A stretch of DNA of 64,000 nt from Pseudomonas vanderleydeniana (lineage in GTDB: Bacteria > Pseudomonadota > Gammaproteobacteria > Pseudomonadales > Pseudomonadaceae): contig NZ_CP077093.1 in assembly GCF_014268755.2 (NCBI RefSeq), positions 5,236,501 through 5,300,500 of the forward strand, in the 5' to 3' direction. Below the pieces are notes generated by a model that saw only the letters and a list, made by a program, of their open reading frames with translations, was not told where the DNA came from and ran no database searches. Made by a program: the position numbers and the translations under genes. Shown here piece by piece: positions 20,001 through 28,632 of the stretch; position 1 is the first letter of the stretch; the number at the start of each line of letters is the position of its first letter.

Positions 20001-22036
20001 CGCTGCAACACCGCCTGAACGTAGTTGGCCAGGCCACGCTGGCTGATCAGCACGCCCTTGGGCTGCCCGGTGGAACCGGAGGTGTAGATGATATAGGCCG
20101 GCTGTTCGGGATCGACCGCCAGGCCGAGTGCCGAATCGTCCTGCACGGCCCACTGCCCCTCGACCGGAGCCAGCGCCGGGCACACACCCAGGCCGGCCGC
20201 CAGGCTATCGCCCGGAGCGTGGATCAACAAGGCTGCGGCACTGTCCTTGAGCAGTTGTTGCAGGCGCTCGACCGGCTGGCGGTTATCCAGCGGCAGGTAC
20301 ACCGCACCGGCCTTGAGCACCGCGAGCAGGCTCACCACCCAGTCGATGGAGCGTTCCTGGCACAGCGCGACCACGGCCCCGGCCGCAATGCCCTCGACCT
20401 GCAGCAGGCGCGCCAGTTGGTTGGAGCGGCGCTCCAGCTCGTCATAGTCGATCACTTGCGTCCCGCAGCGCAGCGCCGGCTTGCCATGGCCGGCCTGCAG
20501 GCCCTGCTCCCAGAGCGCGAGGAAATCGCTGCAGGGGAACGGTGCCTGGGCGGCGGCCGGGTAATCGGCCGCAACGCCTGGCTGCTCCAGCAAGGGTGCC
20601 TGGGCGGCATCGACCATCTGTTCCAGCACCTGCTGCCAGGCCTGGGCCAGGCGCTCGATGGTGCCGGCCTCGAACAGGTCGGTGGCGTAGGTGAACTCGG
20701 CCTCGATCCCCTCCGGGGTATCGGTGAAGTCCAGGGCCAGGTCGAAACGGGCATCGGCCACGCCGATGGCGAAGGCCTCGACGCTCAGGGCCGACTGTAC
20801 CGGAGCACTTTTGCCGCGTGCGGCGAGCACGTTCTGGTTGATCTTGACCTGGAACAGCGGGTTGTGGCTCAGGTTGCGCTCCGGGGCCAGGGCATCCACC
20901 AGTTGTTCGAACGGCAGTTCCTGATGGGACTGCGCACCACTGACCACCTGCTTGACCTGCTCCAGCAACTGTTCGAGGCTGTCACGCTCATCCACCTGGA
21001 TGCGCAGCACCTGGGTATTGATGAAGAAGCCGATCAGCCCTTCCAGTTCCTCGCGATTGCGTCCGGCATTCGGCGCGCCGATGCGGATGTCCGCCTGGCC
21101 ACTGCTGCGTGCCAGCACCACGGCCAGGGCCGCCAGGGCCTGCATGAAGACGGTCTGGCCATTCTGCCGGGCCCGGGCCTTGAGCTGGGCCGAGAGTTGC
21201 GGCGGCAGGTTGGCGTGGACGATGGCCCCACGATGACTGGCCACCGCCGGGCGCTCATGGTCCAGCGGCAGCTCCAGCAGTGGCTGCTCCTCGCCCAGTT
21301 GCTGCTTCCAGTAGGCCAGTTGGCGCTCACCCTCGCCGGCTTCCAGCCAGGCACGTTGCCAGATCGCGTAGTCGGCGTACTGGATCGGCAACGGCGCCAG
21401 CCCTGCCGGTTGGCCGCTGACTTCGGCCAGGTAGAAGCGGATGAACTCCTGCACCAGCAACTCGCCCGACCAGCCGTCCGAGACGCTGTGGTGCATGCAC
21501 AGGGTCAGCACGTGCTCATGCTCGTCCAGGCGCCAGAGCCGAACCCGCAGCAACGGCCCCAGCAGCAGGTCGAAGGGGGTGGCCAGTTCGGCCGCCACCC
21601 GCGCCTGCAGGCGCGCCTCGCGGGTCTCGACAGGTTCAACGGCGATGTCCACGCGCTGCAGGAGCACCTGCGACTCGTCAAGGACTTCCTGGTGGAACTC
21701 GCCCTCGACCGAGACGAAGCGGGTGCGCAAGGCCTCGTGGCGGTGCACCAGCAGGGCCAGGGCCCGGCCCATCGCCGCCTCGTCCAGGATTCCCGTCAGG
21801 CGTACCGCCATCGGCACGTTATAGGCGCTGTTTTCCGGGTCCAGCTGCCAGAGGATCAACATCTGCTGCTGGGCGTAGGACAGCGGAATCCGCGGGACAT
21901 CATGGCGTGTCTCGGCGATCGGCAACAGCTTGAAGCTCTGCCCGGTCTCGCTCATCTTCTGCAGGATCTGGCGGCGCTGTTCCAGCGGCAGGCCGACGAA
22001 GCGCTGGGCAATCCGTTGTGCTGTGGTCTTGTCCAT
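14099..22036 (-). CDS. Pyoverdine peptide synthetase, two modules with epimerisation (predicted D-Asp/OHAsp-Dab)
   Basis: A 2645-residue NRPS with domains C-A-T-E-C-A-T. C motif HHSVSDGWS near residue 184, A core [11 protein letters not shown] near 655, T motif GGDSIL near 1042, E motif [10 protein letters not shown] near 1224, second C motif NHHILLDAW near 1695, A core [11 protein letters not shown] near 2179 and T motif GGHSLL near 2572. The first A domain reads DLTKIGHVGK, an Asp pattern; the second reads DIWELTADDK, the Dab pattern, identical to the last A domain of pvdL in this window. GGDS rather than GGHS at the first carrier domain is normal before an E domain. Asp loaded here is the probable substrate of the hydroxylase at 40043-41026. 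The protein starts one base after the previous stop codon and ends with [15 protein letters not shown], a tail shared with the second operon gene, which suggests a docking element. Confidence 0.92.
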   Translation of the reverse strand: MDKTTAQRIAQRFVGLPLEQRRQILQKMSETGQSFKLLPIAETRHDVPRIPLSYAQQQMLILWQLDPENSAYNVPMAVRLTGILDEAAMGRALALLVHRHEALRTRFVSVEGEFHQEVLDESQVLLQRVDIAVEPVETREARLQARVAAELATPFDLLLGPLLRVRLWRLDEHEHVLTLCMHHSVSDGWSGELLVQEFIRFYLAEVSGQPAGLAPLPIQYADYAIWQRAWLEAGEGERQLAYWKQQLGEEQPLLELPLDHERPAVASHRGAIVHANLPPQLSAQLKARARQNGQTVFMQALAALAVVLARSSGQADIRIGAPNAGRNREELEGLIGFFINTQVLRIQVDERDSLEQLLEQVKQVVSGAQSHQELPFEQLVDALAPERNLSHNPLFQVKINQNVLAARGKSAPVQSALSVEAFAIGVADARFDLALDFTDTPEGIEAEFTYATDLFEAGTIERLAQAWQQVLEQMVDAAQAPLLEQPGVAADYPAAAQAPFPCSDFLALWEQGLQAGHGKPALRCGTQVIDYDELERRSNQLARLLQVEGIAAGAVVALCQERSIDWVVSLLAVLKAGAVYLPLDNRQPVERLQQLLKDSAAALLIHAPGDSLAAGLGVCPALAPVEGQWAVQDDSALGLAVDPEQPAYIIYTSGSTGQPKGVLISQRGLANYVQAVLQRLQLAPGASLALVSTIAADLGHTQLFGALATGRLLHLMSHEHAFDPDSFAAYMHEHRVDVLKIVPSHLQGLLQAGRAADVLPRQLLILGGEASSWALIEQVRELAPDCRIINHYGPTETTVGILTHEVHERLDGCRSVPVGLPLANDRAQVLDAYLNPVAERVPGELYLGGAGLAQGYLGRAAMTAERFVPDPASRQGERLYRAGDRARWVDGQVEYLGRADDQVKIRGYRVEPGEVAQWLLGLAGVAEAVVLALPLESDATRLQLVAYCVAAQGASLSGETLRQQLQAGLPEYLVPAHILMLERLPLTANGKLDKRALPVPGATQQRYVAPVGEIEEKLAAVWADVLKLERVGSTDNFFELGGDSILSLQIIARAKRQGIKLSPKQLFEKQTIAQLATVAKLIEKKAAVEAPQQVSGEQPLLPIQMRFFETQIPERHHWNQSVLLKAREALDAAHVEQALSTLVGQHDGLRLNFEEQADGWRALYRADQPGGMLWVRDLSSSAELAGLLDEAQRSLDLAQGPLLRAVLVNLPAGEQRLLLVIHHLVVDGVSWRVLLEDLQTAYTAIAQGQPPLLAARSSSLKTWAEHLHQHARSPLMEQELAYWQEQLRGVSDTLPCDRPDGGQQRRHVASVQTRLGAELTRQLLQQAPAAYRTQINDLLLTALARVISRWTRQPDALIRLEGHGREDLFEGLDLSRTSGWFSTLYPVRLSPEDSLGGSIMAIKEQLRAVPNKGIGYGLLRYLGTPSARQALQGLAEGSIVFNYLGQVEQGGDRDNGLFQLAGEDSGQGQDQAAPLGSLISINGQVQGGELELHWEFSREVFDTSTLQHLADEYARELEALIVHCAAGAGQGVTPSDFPLVRLGREQLQRLPVAARDIADIYPLSPMQEGLLLHTLREAGSGIYLMQYCYLIDHDIDREAFTRAWCTVVERHEVLRTSFCWDIGDTIVQIVRRNVAPDIRFMDWQGVDAADYEARLNAELSAELQQGFDLAGEVPFRLRLIQLGPQRYGFVLSNHHILLDAWCRMGIVAEFFELYAAEVEGRTTHLPLPPRYRDFIAWLQGHDEQASRTFWERELAGFEQPTALPFDRLISRDAGTSSTGDCLTRLSDEQTRQLSRIAQSSQLTLNTLVQAAWSVVLHRYSGDRDVLFGVTVSGRPVEFPEMQATVGLFINSIPLRVRIPGAQNPQTVKAWLQGLQEHNLELREHEHLHLVTIQGGSEVGKGQALFDSLFVFENAPIEDSIGEQADSLKIESGSSRTHTNYPITVVIYPGSSLGLHLSYDQRLFEQATVERLLVDLREVLQAFAEGIELDFQDLVATLQTPLAPGNDAGDTPAGDLDLGYAQLFQRTVQRVPQQVAATCQGQGWTYAELDRHSTRMAQALQAAGVLADDLVAVLGERGLPLLGMVVAGFKAGAGYLGLDPALPAQRLADILTLSGSRVLVCSHGCRELAGQLLARIDDQARPRLLVWDQVLEQDAPAAPPAALPLVTARHLAYVIFTSGSTGLPKGVMVEQGGMLNNQLSKVPYLGLTEQDVIAQTASQSFDISVWQLLTAALCGARVEIVPSPIVQDPAALLRHVEQTGITVLEVVPALIQGLLDQPVARLASLRYLLTTGEAMAPALAERWLRQYPDIPLINAYGPAECSDDVALHRVQLQDRERAYLPIGLDTDHNRLSVLNDLLEPMPERATGELHIAGLGVGRGYLGDPKRTALSFVPNPFGLTPGERLYRSGDLVRRRAADGVLEYVGRTDYQVKIRGFRIELGEIEVRLQQHGAVREAVVVDIDGPGGRQLAAYLVPRDSGWTADDVPALREQLKEHLREHLPEYMVPTHLVVLERMPLTANGKLDRRALPKPDVSLLQHHYVAPQTEQEQQLAAIWADVLKVERVGMDDNFFELGGHSLLVMQVMVRIRDQLHVEVSLNELFELPVLADFSCAVRQKTGQSDQAQDELAKSLAALKRLTAEEIDNLIA

Positions 22037-22037
22037 C

Positions 22038-25000
22038 TCAGGCCTCCGCCATTTCGTTCATCATGCGTTCGATGTCGGACAGCCCGTCATCGGTCAGGGC
22101 CAGGCCTGCGTCTTCAAATGCTTGGGAAAATTCGTTCAATTGCGGTTTCTCGAAAATAAGTCGCAGAGGAATGTCGACGCCAAGACTCGAATGAATCCTG
22201 GAGATCACCTGGGCCGCCAACAGTGAATGGCCACCCAGCTCGAAGAAGTTGTCGTGCAGTCCCACCCGCTCGACCTGCAGTACCTCGGCCCAGATCGCGG
22301 CCAGTTGCTGCTCCCGCTCGTTGCGCGGTGCCACGTAGTCCTGCTGCCAGAGACTCGGGTCCGGCTTGGGCAGTGCCTTGCGGTCCAGCTTGCCGTTGGG
22401 GGTCATGGGCATCTGCGCCAGGACCAGCAGGTGAGCCGGGACCATGTAGTCCGGCAGGCCCGCCTTGAGGTAGTCACGCAGTTGTCCACGCAGGGCCTGC
22501 CGGGTAGCGGCATCCGCCGTGGCCAGCGCCGGATCGTGCGGTACCAGGTAGGCCGCCAGCTGCTTGCCGGACGGTCCATCGATATCGATCACCAGGGCCT
22601 CGCGAACCTGTGCATGTTCCTGCAGGCGCGCCTCGATCTCGCCCAGCTCGATACGGAAGCCACGGATCTTCACCTGGTGGTCGATGCGCCCCACGTACTC
22701 GATCAGGCCCCCGTCGCGATAGCGGGTGACGTCACCGGTGCGGTACAGCCGGCCACCACCCTGCTCGTCGAACGGGTCCGGGATGAAACGCTCGGCGGTC
22801 AGCGCCGGCCGCTGGTGGTAACCACGAGCCAGCAACGCGCCGCCGATCAGCAGCTCCCCATTGCCACCCTGCACCGCGGGGTTGAACGCCGCGTCGAGGA
22901 TGTACATGCGCCGCGCGCCCAGCGGCCGGCCGATCGGCATCAGCACCGGCCGGGGCAGCTCGCCACGCACGTAGGGCGCGCATTCCAGGTAGCTGGCGGT
23001 GATGGTGGTTTCGGTCGGGCCATAGGTGTTGAGCAGGCGGATGTGTTCGAGACCCGCCTGCTTCCACAGGTTGATACCCTCGGCCGGCATTGCTTCGCCG
23101 GTGGCGCTGACCTGGCGCAGCGCACCGAAGTCGCGTAGCCCCAGGCGACAGAAGTCCTGGGCCAGCAGGTACCAGTAGGCCGTGCTCAGGTCCGCCACGG
23201 TGATACCCGAACGCAGTACCTCACGCTGGAAGGTGGTGCTGTCCCAGACCTCGTTGCCCCGCACCACCACGCCCGCCCCACGGCACAGTGCCGGGAACAG
23301 CTGCTCGACGAAACCATCGAAGTTCAGGGTGGAGAACAGCAGCACGCGGTCTTGCGGCACCAGGCGGAAATACTCGATCGCCACCGGGCAGTGGGCACTC
23401 AGGGCGTGGTGTTCGATAGCCACGCCCTTGGGCTTGCCGGTGGAGCCGGAGGTGTAGATCACATAGGCCAGGTTGTGCAACCGGGCCAGGCCTGGCAGTG
23501 GTTGCTCGTCGTAACCCCGCAGCCAGTCCGCGGCCTGGTCCAGGCACAACACCGGCAATCCCGCCGGCACCGGCAGTTGTGCCAGCAACGGGCTGTGGCT
23601 GAGCAACAGGCGAATGCCGCTGTCCTGCATCATGTAGGCCAGGCGGTCCTCGGGGAACTCCGGGTCCAGCGGTACATAGGCACCCCCGGCCTTGAGGATC
23701 GCCAGGAGCCCGACCACCATGTCCAGCCCGCGATCGACCGCGATCCCCACCGCCACTTCCGGACCGACGCCCATGTCCCGCAGCTTGTGGGCCAGACGGT
23801 TGGCCTGGCCGTCCAGCTCGCGGTAGCTCATCTGCAGCTCGCCAAAGACCAGCGCCACCGCATCGGGAGTGCGCCGCGCCTGGGCCTCGATCAGTTCATG
23901 CACGCACTGCTCGGCCGGGTAGTGACCCTCGATCCGGCTCCAGTCCTGCAGCACGCGCTGCGTTTCCCGGGCATCGAGCAATGGCAGCTCGGCGACCGCC
24001 TGCTCCACGCCGCCGCTGACGAGGGCCTGCAGCAGGTTGCGCCAATGCCCGGCCAGGCGCTCGATGGTGTCCGCGTCGAACAGCGCGGTGGCATAGGTCA
24101 GCGCCGCACGCAGGCCATCCTCGCTTTCGAAGGTGTCCAGGGTCAGGTCGAACTGGGCGGTAGGGCTGCCGCTGTCCAGCGCCTCGATCTCGAGACCCGG
24201 CAGCGGTCGCACGGCCCCCTTGAGTTCGGTCTGGTGGTTGTACATCACCTGGAACAGCGGACTGTGGCTCAGGCTGCGTTCCGGTTGCAGGGCCTGCACC
24301 AGGTGCTCGAAGGGCAGGTCCTGGTGAGCCTGGGCACCCAGGACCGCCTGCTTGACCTGCTGCAGCAGTTGGTCGAAACGGGTGTGCAGGTCGAACTCGG
24401 CACGCAGCACCTGGGTATTGACGAAAAAGCCGATCAGACCTTCGGTTTCCACCCGGCTGCGGTTGGCCACCGGCACGCCAACGCGGATGTCGTTCTGTCC
24501 CGAATGACGATGCAGCAGCGCCTGGAACGAGGCCAGCAGCAGCATGAACAGGGTCACACCCTGCCGCCGGGCCATACCCTTGAGTCCCTCTACCAGGGCA
24601 CGATCCAGCTCGACCTGGGTACGGGCACCGGCATGGCTCTGCAACGAAGGTCGAGGCCGGTCGGTCGGCAGTTCCAGCACCGGCTGGTCGCTGCCCAACT
24701 GGTCACGCCAGTAGGCCAGTTGCCGTGCCTGCTCGCCGGCTTCCATCCAGTCACGCTGCCACTGGGCATAGTCGGCGTACTGGAATGGCAGCGGCCTGGA
24801 CTGCGGCGACTGGCCCTGGCTGAAGGCCACATAGGCCTCGATCAGCTCATCGACCATGATGGGCATCGACCAACCGTCAGACACGATGTGGTGCAGCGTC
24901 ACCACCAGTACATGGCGTTCCTCGCCAAGGCGGAACAGGCGGGCACGCAGCAACGGCCCCTGCTGCAGGTCGAAGGGGGCCAGCACTTCGTGGTCGATGC

Positions 25001-28000
25001 GGGCCGCCAGGGATGCGCTGTCAGCGCCCTCCAGCAGCTCGATCGGCAGCTCGAAGCTCGCCACCGGATGCACCACCTGCACCGCCTCGCCATCCTGCTG
25101 GGCGAAGGTGGTGCGCAGGCTTTCGTGACGTGCGACCAGGGCCTCGAAGCTGCGGCGCAGTGCCGGCGCATCGAGGCGACCGTTGAGAGCCAGGGCGGCA
25201 GGAATGTGATAGGCGCTGTTGTCCGGTTCCAGTTGCCAGAGGAACCACTGGCGTTGCTGGGCATAGGACAGGCGCAGGGGTGCCTGGCGATCGGCGGCGA
25301 CGAACGCCGGCGCGAACGTGCCGTCCCCCTGCCCGGCACTGGCGGCAAAGGCGGCCAGGTCGCGGGTTTCGAACAGGCTGCGCAGCTCCACGTCGATGCC
25401 CAGGGCCTGACGCGCGCGGGCGATCACCTGGGTTGCCAGCAGCGAATGCCCACCCAGCTCGAAGAAATTGTCGCCCAGGCCGACCCGCTCGACCTTTAGC
25501 ACCTCGCTCCAGATCGCCGCCAGTTGCTGCTCCAGCGCGCTACGCGGCGCGACATAGGCCTGCTGCAACAGCGCGGTGTCGGGGGCCGGCAGGGCCTTGC
25601 GGTCGAGCTTGCCATTGGCGGTCAGCGGCAGTGCCGGCAAGAGCATCAGGTGGGCCGGAACCATGTAGTCGGCCAGGTGCAGCTTCAGATCGTCGCGCAA
25701 CGCCACGCGTAGCGCGGCCTGGCGCTCGGCATCGGCCAGCAGGGTCGCATCGCTCGCCACCAGGTAGGCCACCAGTTGCCCGTCCAGGGCCAGTACCGCA
25801 GCCTCGCGAACCTGGTCATGCGCCTGCAGCCGCGATTCGATTTCACCCAGTTCGATCCGGAAACCACGGATCTTGACCTGCTGGTCGCGCCGGCCAATGT
25901 AGTCGATCACCCCGTCGCTGCGCATGCGCGCCAGGTCGCCGGTGCGATAGAGCCGCCCACCCTGCGGGTCGAAGGGGTTGGCGACGAAGCGCGTAGCCGT
26001 CAGCCCCGCCTGGTTCAGGTAGCCGCGCGCCAGGCCCGCACCGGCAACATACAACTCGCCGATGCAGCCCGTTGGCGTGAGGTTCAGTGCGTCATCCAGC
26101 AGATACCAGGACAGGTCGACGATCGGCTCGCCGATCGGGCTGCCCGCCGCCTGGTCGAGGTCGGCCAGCGACAATGGCCGATAGGTCACGTGCACGGTGG
26201 TCTCGGTGATGCCGTACATGTTGACCAGGGTCGGCGAGTGCTCGCCGAAGCGCTCGAACCAGGGGCGCAGGCTCTGCACCTCCAGGGCCTCGCCACCGAA
26301 GATCACCTGGCGCAGCGCCAGTTCACGCGGTGATGCCAACGCTACCGCCATCAGCGACTTGAAGGCCGAGGGCGTCTGGTTGAGCACCGTCACGCGCTCC
26401 TCGCACAGCAACGCGTGGAAGGCCTCGGGCGAACGGCTGACCTCGTGCGGCACCACGACCAGCCGGCCGCCATGGAGCAAGGCACCGAAGATTTCCCAGA
26501 CCGAGAAATCGAAGGCGTAGGAATGGAACAGCGTCCAGCTGTCCTGGCTGTCGAAGCCGAACCAGTGCTGGGTGGCGTCGAACAGGCGCAGCACGTTGCG
26601 GTGGGGCAGCAGCGCGCCCTTCGGCTTGCCGGTGGAACCGGAGGTGTAGATCACATAGGCCAGGTTATCGACGTCGACCCGCGCCAGCGGGTTGTCCTGC
26701 CGGCCCTCCACGTCAGTGGCCCCCAGGTCCAGGCACTCGACATCCAGCGGCACCGGCAGGCGCTCCAGCAGATGCCCCTGGGCCAGCAGCAGCTTCAGGC
26801 CACTGTCCGTGATCATGTAGCGCAGGCGTTCCTCGGGGTAGGTCGGGTCCAGCGGCACGTAGGCACCACCGGCCTTGAGCACCGCGAGCAGGGCCACAAT
26901 CATCTCCAGCGAACGCTCGGCCGCAACCCCCACCAGCACATCGGCGCCCACCCCACGGGCGATCAGCCGATGGGCCCAGCGGTTGGCCCGGGTATTGAGC
27001 TCGGCATAGGTCAGTCGCTCACCGGCGCAGAGCACGGCGACGGCGTCCGGATGCCGTTCGGCCTGCTCCTCGATCAGCTGATGCAGGCAACGCCCGACCG
27101 GGTGCACCTGCGGTGCCGGGTTCCAGCGCGCCAGCACCTGTTGCTGTTGCGTGGCGTCCAGCAGCGGCAATTCGGCGATACGCTGGCGCGGATCACTGAC
27201 GATCGCCCGCAGCAGGCTCGCCCAGTGCTGCAGCAAGGCTTCTACGGTCGCCGGCTCGAACAGGTCGGTGGCGTACTTGAATACCGCCTCGATGCCATGG
27301 GGCTGCTCGTGGGTGTCGAGCACCAGGTCGAACTGGGCGGTCTGGCTTTGCCACTGCAGCGGCTCGATGCGCAGGCCGTCCAGGTCGGTACCGGACTTGA
27401 GCCGGCTCTGCGCCTGGTGATTGAACATCACCTGGAACAGCGGGCTGTGGCTCAGGTTGCGACCCGGCTCCAGGGCCTCGACCAGTTGTTCGAAGGGCAG
27501 GTCCTGGTGGGCCTGGGCCTCCTGCACCGTCAGCCAGACCTGGTGCAGCAGTTGCTCGAAGGACTGTTGCCCGTCGACCTCGGCCTTGAGCACCTGGGTA
27601 TTGACGAAAAAGCCGATCAGGCGCTCGACCTCAGGTCGTTCGCGATTGGCCACCGGCACGCCGACACGGATATCGGCCTGGCCACTGTAGCGATGCAACA
27701 GGGCCTGGAATGACGCGAGCAACACACTGAACAGGCTGACACTCTCGCGCCGGGCCAGGGCCTTGAGCCCGTCGCTGAGCGCCAGGTCCAGGGTCAGGTT
27801 GCAGCTCGCCCCGGCAAAACTGCGGGACACGGGACGAGGATGGTCGGTCGGCAGCTCCAGCACCGGCTGCTCACCACCGAGTGCCTGCTGCCAGTAGGCC
27901 AGTTGGCGCTCCTGCTCGCCCGCCTCCATCCAGTGACGCTGCCACAGCGCATAGTCGGCATACTGGATCGGCAGGGCCGGCCATTCCAGAGGCAGGCCCT

Positions 28001-28595
28001 GGCTGAGGCTCTGGTAGCACTGCACCAGCTCCTCGATCATCACCTGCAGCGACCAGCCATCAGCGACGATGTGGTGCAGCGTCAGCACCAGCACGTGCTC
28101 GTCGTCCGCCACCCGCAACAGCGCGGCCCGCATCAACGGCCCCTTGCGCAGATCGAAAGGTGCCTGGCTGTGTTCGAGCACGAACGCCTGGACCCGCGCG
28201 TCACCCTCGCCCGCGGCCAGGCGCTCGACCGGCAGCTCGAACGCCCCGCTCGGCAGCACCACCTGCAGCGGCTGGCCGTCGGTCTCGGTGAACACCGTGC
28301 GCAGGGGCTCGTGACGCGCTACCAGAGCCTGCAGGCTGCCCTGCAACGCGGTCACATCGAGCCGCCCCTGCAGGCGCAGGGCCATGGCAATGTTGTACGC
28401 CGCACTGTGCGGCGCCCATTGCCAGAGGAACCACTGGCGCTGCTGAGCGTAGGACAGGCGCAGCGGCTCATCAGCCGCACGCTTGAACACCGGCGCGATC
28501 TCGAACAGGTTGATGCCCTTCTGCTTGAGCAGAGTGGCCAACCCCTTTCGCTGCATCGCCGAAAGTTGCCCTACCGACTCGATTAACTCCTGCAC
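22038..28595 (-). CDS. Pyoverdine peptide synthetase, two modules (predicted Thr and a basic residue)
   Basis: A 2185-residue NRPS with domains C-A-T-C-A-T and no E or TE domain. C motifs HHIVADGWS near 178 and HHIVSDGWS near 1238; A cores [11 protein letters not shown] near 655 and 1718; carrier serines in GGHSLL near 1048 and 2120. The first A domain reads DFWNIGMVHK, the Thr pattern. The second reads DGEDSTTITK. Glu and Asp at positions 239 and 278 point to a basic side chain, Lys, Orn or Arg, and it resembles the domain of the first operon gene, so Lys is favoured but not certain. The N-terminus (MQELIESV) resembles that of the terminal synthetase, and the tail is short and acidic (LSDIERMMNEMAEA). 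The preceding gene ends 38 bases upstream of its start, so it is translated within the same operon. Confidence 0.92.
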   Translation of the reverse strand: MQELIESVGQLSAMQRKGLATLLKQKGINLFEIAPVFKRAADEPLRLSYAQQRQWFLWQWAPHSAAYNIAMALRLQGRLDVTALQGSLQALVARHEPLRTVFTETDGQPLQVVLPSGAFELPVERLAAGEGDARVQAFVLEHSQAPFDLRKGPLMRAALLRVADDEHVLVLTLHHIVADGWSLQVMIEELVQCYQSLSQGLPLEWPALPIQYADYALWQRHWMEAGEQERQLAYWQQALGGEQPVLELPTDHPRPVSRSFAGASCNLTLDLALSDGLKALARRESVSLFSVLLASFQALLHRYSGQADIRVGVPVANRERPEVERLIGFFVNTQVLKAEVDGQQSFEQLLHQVWLTVQEAQAHQDLPFEQLVEALEPGRNLSHSPLFQVMFNHQAQSRLKSGTDLDGLRIEPLQWQSQTAQFDLVLDTHEQPHGIEAVFKYATDLFEPATVEALLQHWASLLRAIVSDPRQRIAELPLLDATQQQQVLARWNPAPQVHPVGRCLHQLIEEQAERHPDAVAVLCAGERLTYAELNTRANRWAHRLIARGVGADVLVGVAAERSLEMIVALLAVLKAGGAYVPLDPTYPEERLRYMITDSGLKLLLAQGHLLERLPVPLDVECLDLGATDVEGRQDNPLARVDVDNLAYVIYTSGSTGKPKGALLPHRNVLRLFDATQHWFGFDSQDSWTLFHSYAFDFSVWEIFGALLHGGRLVVVPHEVSRSPEAFHALLCEERVTVLNQTPSAFKSLMAVALASPRELALRQVIFGGEALEVQSLRPWFERFGEHSPTLVNMYGITETTVHVTYRPLSLADLDQAAGSPIGEPIVDLSWYLLDDALNLTPTGCIGELYVAGAGLARGYLNQAGLTATRFVANPFDPQGGRLYRTGDLARMRSDGVIDYIGRRDQQVKIRGFRIELGEIESRLQAHDQVREAAVLALDGQLVAYLVASDATLLADAERQAALRVALRDDLKLHLADYMVPAHLMLLPALPLTANGKLDRKALPAPDTALLQQAYVAPRSALEQQLAAIWSEVLKVERVGLGDNFFELGGHSLLATQVIARARQALGIDVELRSLFETRDLAAFAASAGQGDGTFAPAFVAADRQAPLRLSYAQQRQWFLWQLEPDNSAYHIPAALALNGRLDAPALRRSFEALVARHESLRTTFAQQDGEAVQVVHPVASFELPIELLEGADSASLAARIDHEVLAPFDLQQGPLLRARLFRLGEERHVLVVTLHHIVSDGWSMPIMVDELIEAYVAFSQGQSPQSRPLPFQYADYAQWQRDWMEAGEQARQLAYWRDQLGSDQPVLELPTDRPRPSLQSHAGARTQVELDRALVEGLKGMARRQGVTLFMLLLASFQALLHRHSGQNDIRVGVPVANRSRVETEGLIGFFVNTQVLRAEFDLHTRFDQLLQQVKQAVLGAQAHQDLPFEHLVQALQPERSLSHSPLFQVMYNHQTELKGAVRPLPGLEIEALDSGSPTAQFDLTLDTFESEDGLRAALTYATALFDADTIERLAGHWRNLLQALVSGGVEQAVAELPLLDARETQRVLQDWSRIEGHYPAEQCVHELIEAQARRTPDAVALVFGELQMSYRELDGQANRLAHKLRDMGVGPEVAVGIAVDRGLDMVVGLLAILKAGGAYVPLDPEFPEDRLAYMMQDSGIRLLLSHSPLLAQLPVPAGLPVLCLDQAADWLRGYDEQPLPGLARLHNLAYVIYTSGSTGKPKGVAIEHHALSAHCPVAIEYFRLVPQDRVLLFSTLNFDGFVEQLFPALCRGAGVVVRGNEVWDSTTFQREVLRSGITVADLSTAYWYLLAQDFCRLGLRDFGALRQVSATGEAMPAEGINLWKQAGLEHIRLLNTYGPTETTITASYLECAPYVRGELPRPVLMPIGRPLGARRMYILDAAFNPAVQGGNGELLIGGALLARGYHQRPALTAERFIPDPFDEQGGGRLYRTGDVTRYRDGGLIEYVGRIDHQVKIRGFRIELGEIEARLQEHAQVREALVIDIDGPSGKQLAAYLVPHDPALATADAATRQALRGQLRDYLKAGLPDYMVPAHLLVLAQMPMTPNGKLDRKALPKPDPSLWQQDYVAPRNEREQQLAAIWAEVLQVERVGLHDNFFELGGHSLLAAQVISRIHSSLGVDIPLRLIFEKPQLNEFSQAFEDAGLALTDDGLSDIERMMNEMAEA

Positions 28596-28632
28596 GCCTT
28601 GTTCCCTCTCAAAAAATCAGTCAAGAAACCGG

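Noticed and set aside
18320..22159. Plus-strand open frame of 1279 codons, and similar ones over the other synthetases
   Set aside because: Antisense shadow of the NRPS at 14099-22036; repeats of the same pattern occur over every NRPS gene.
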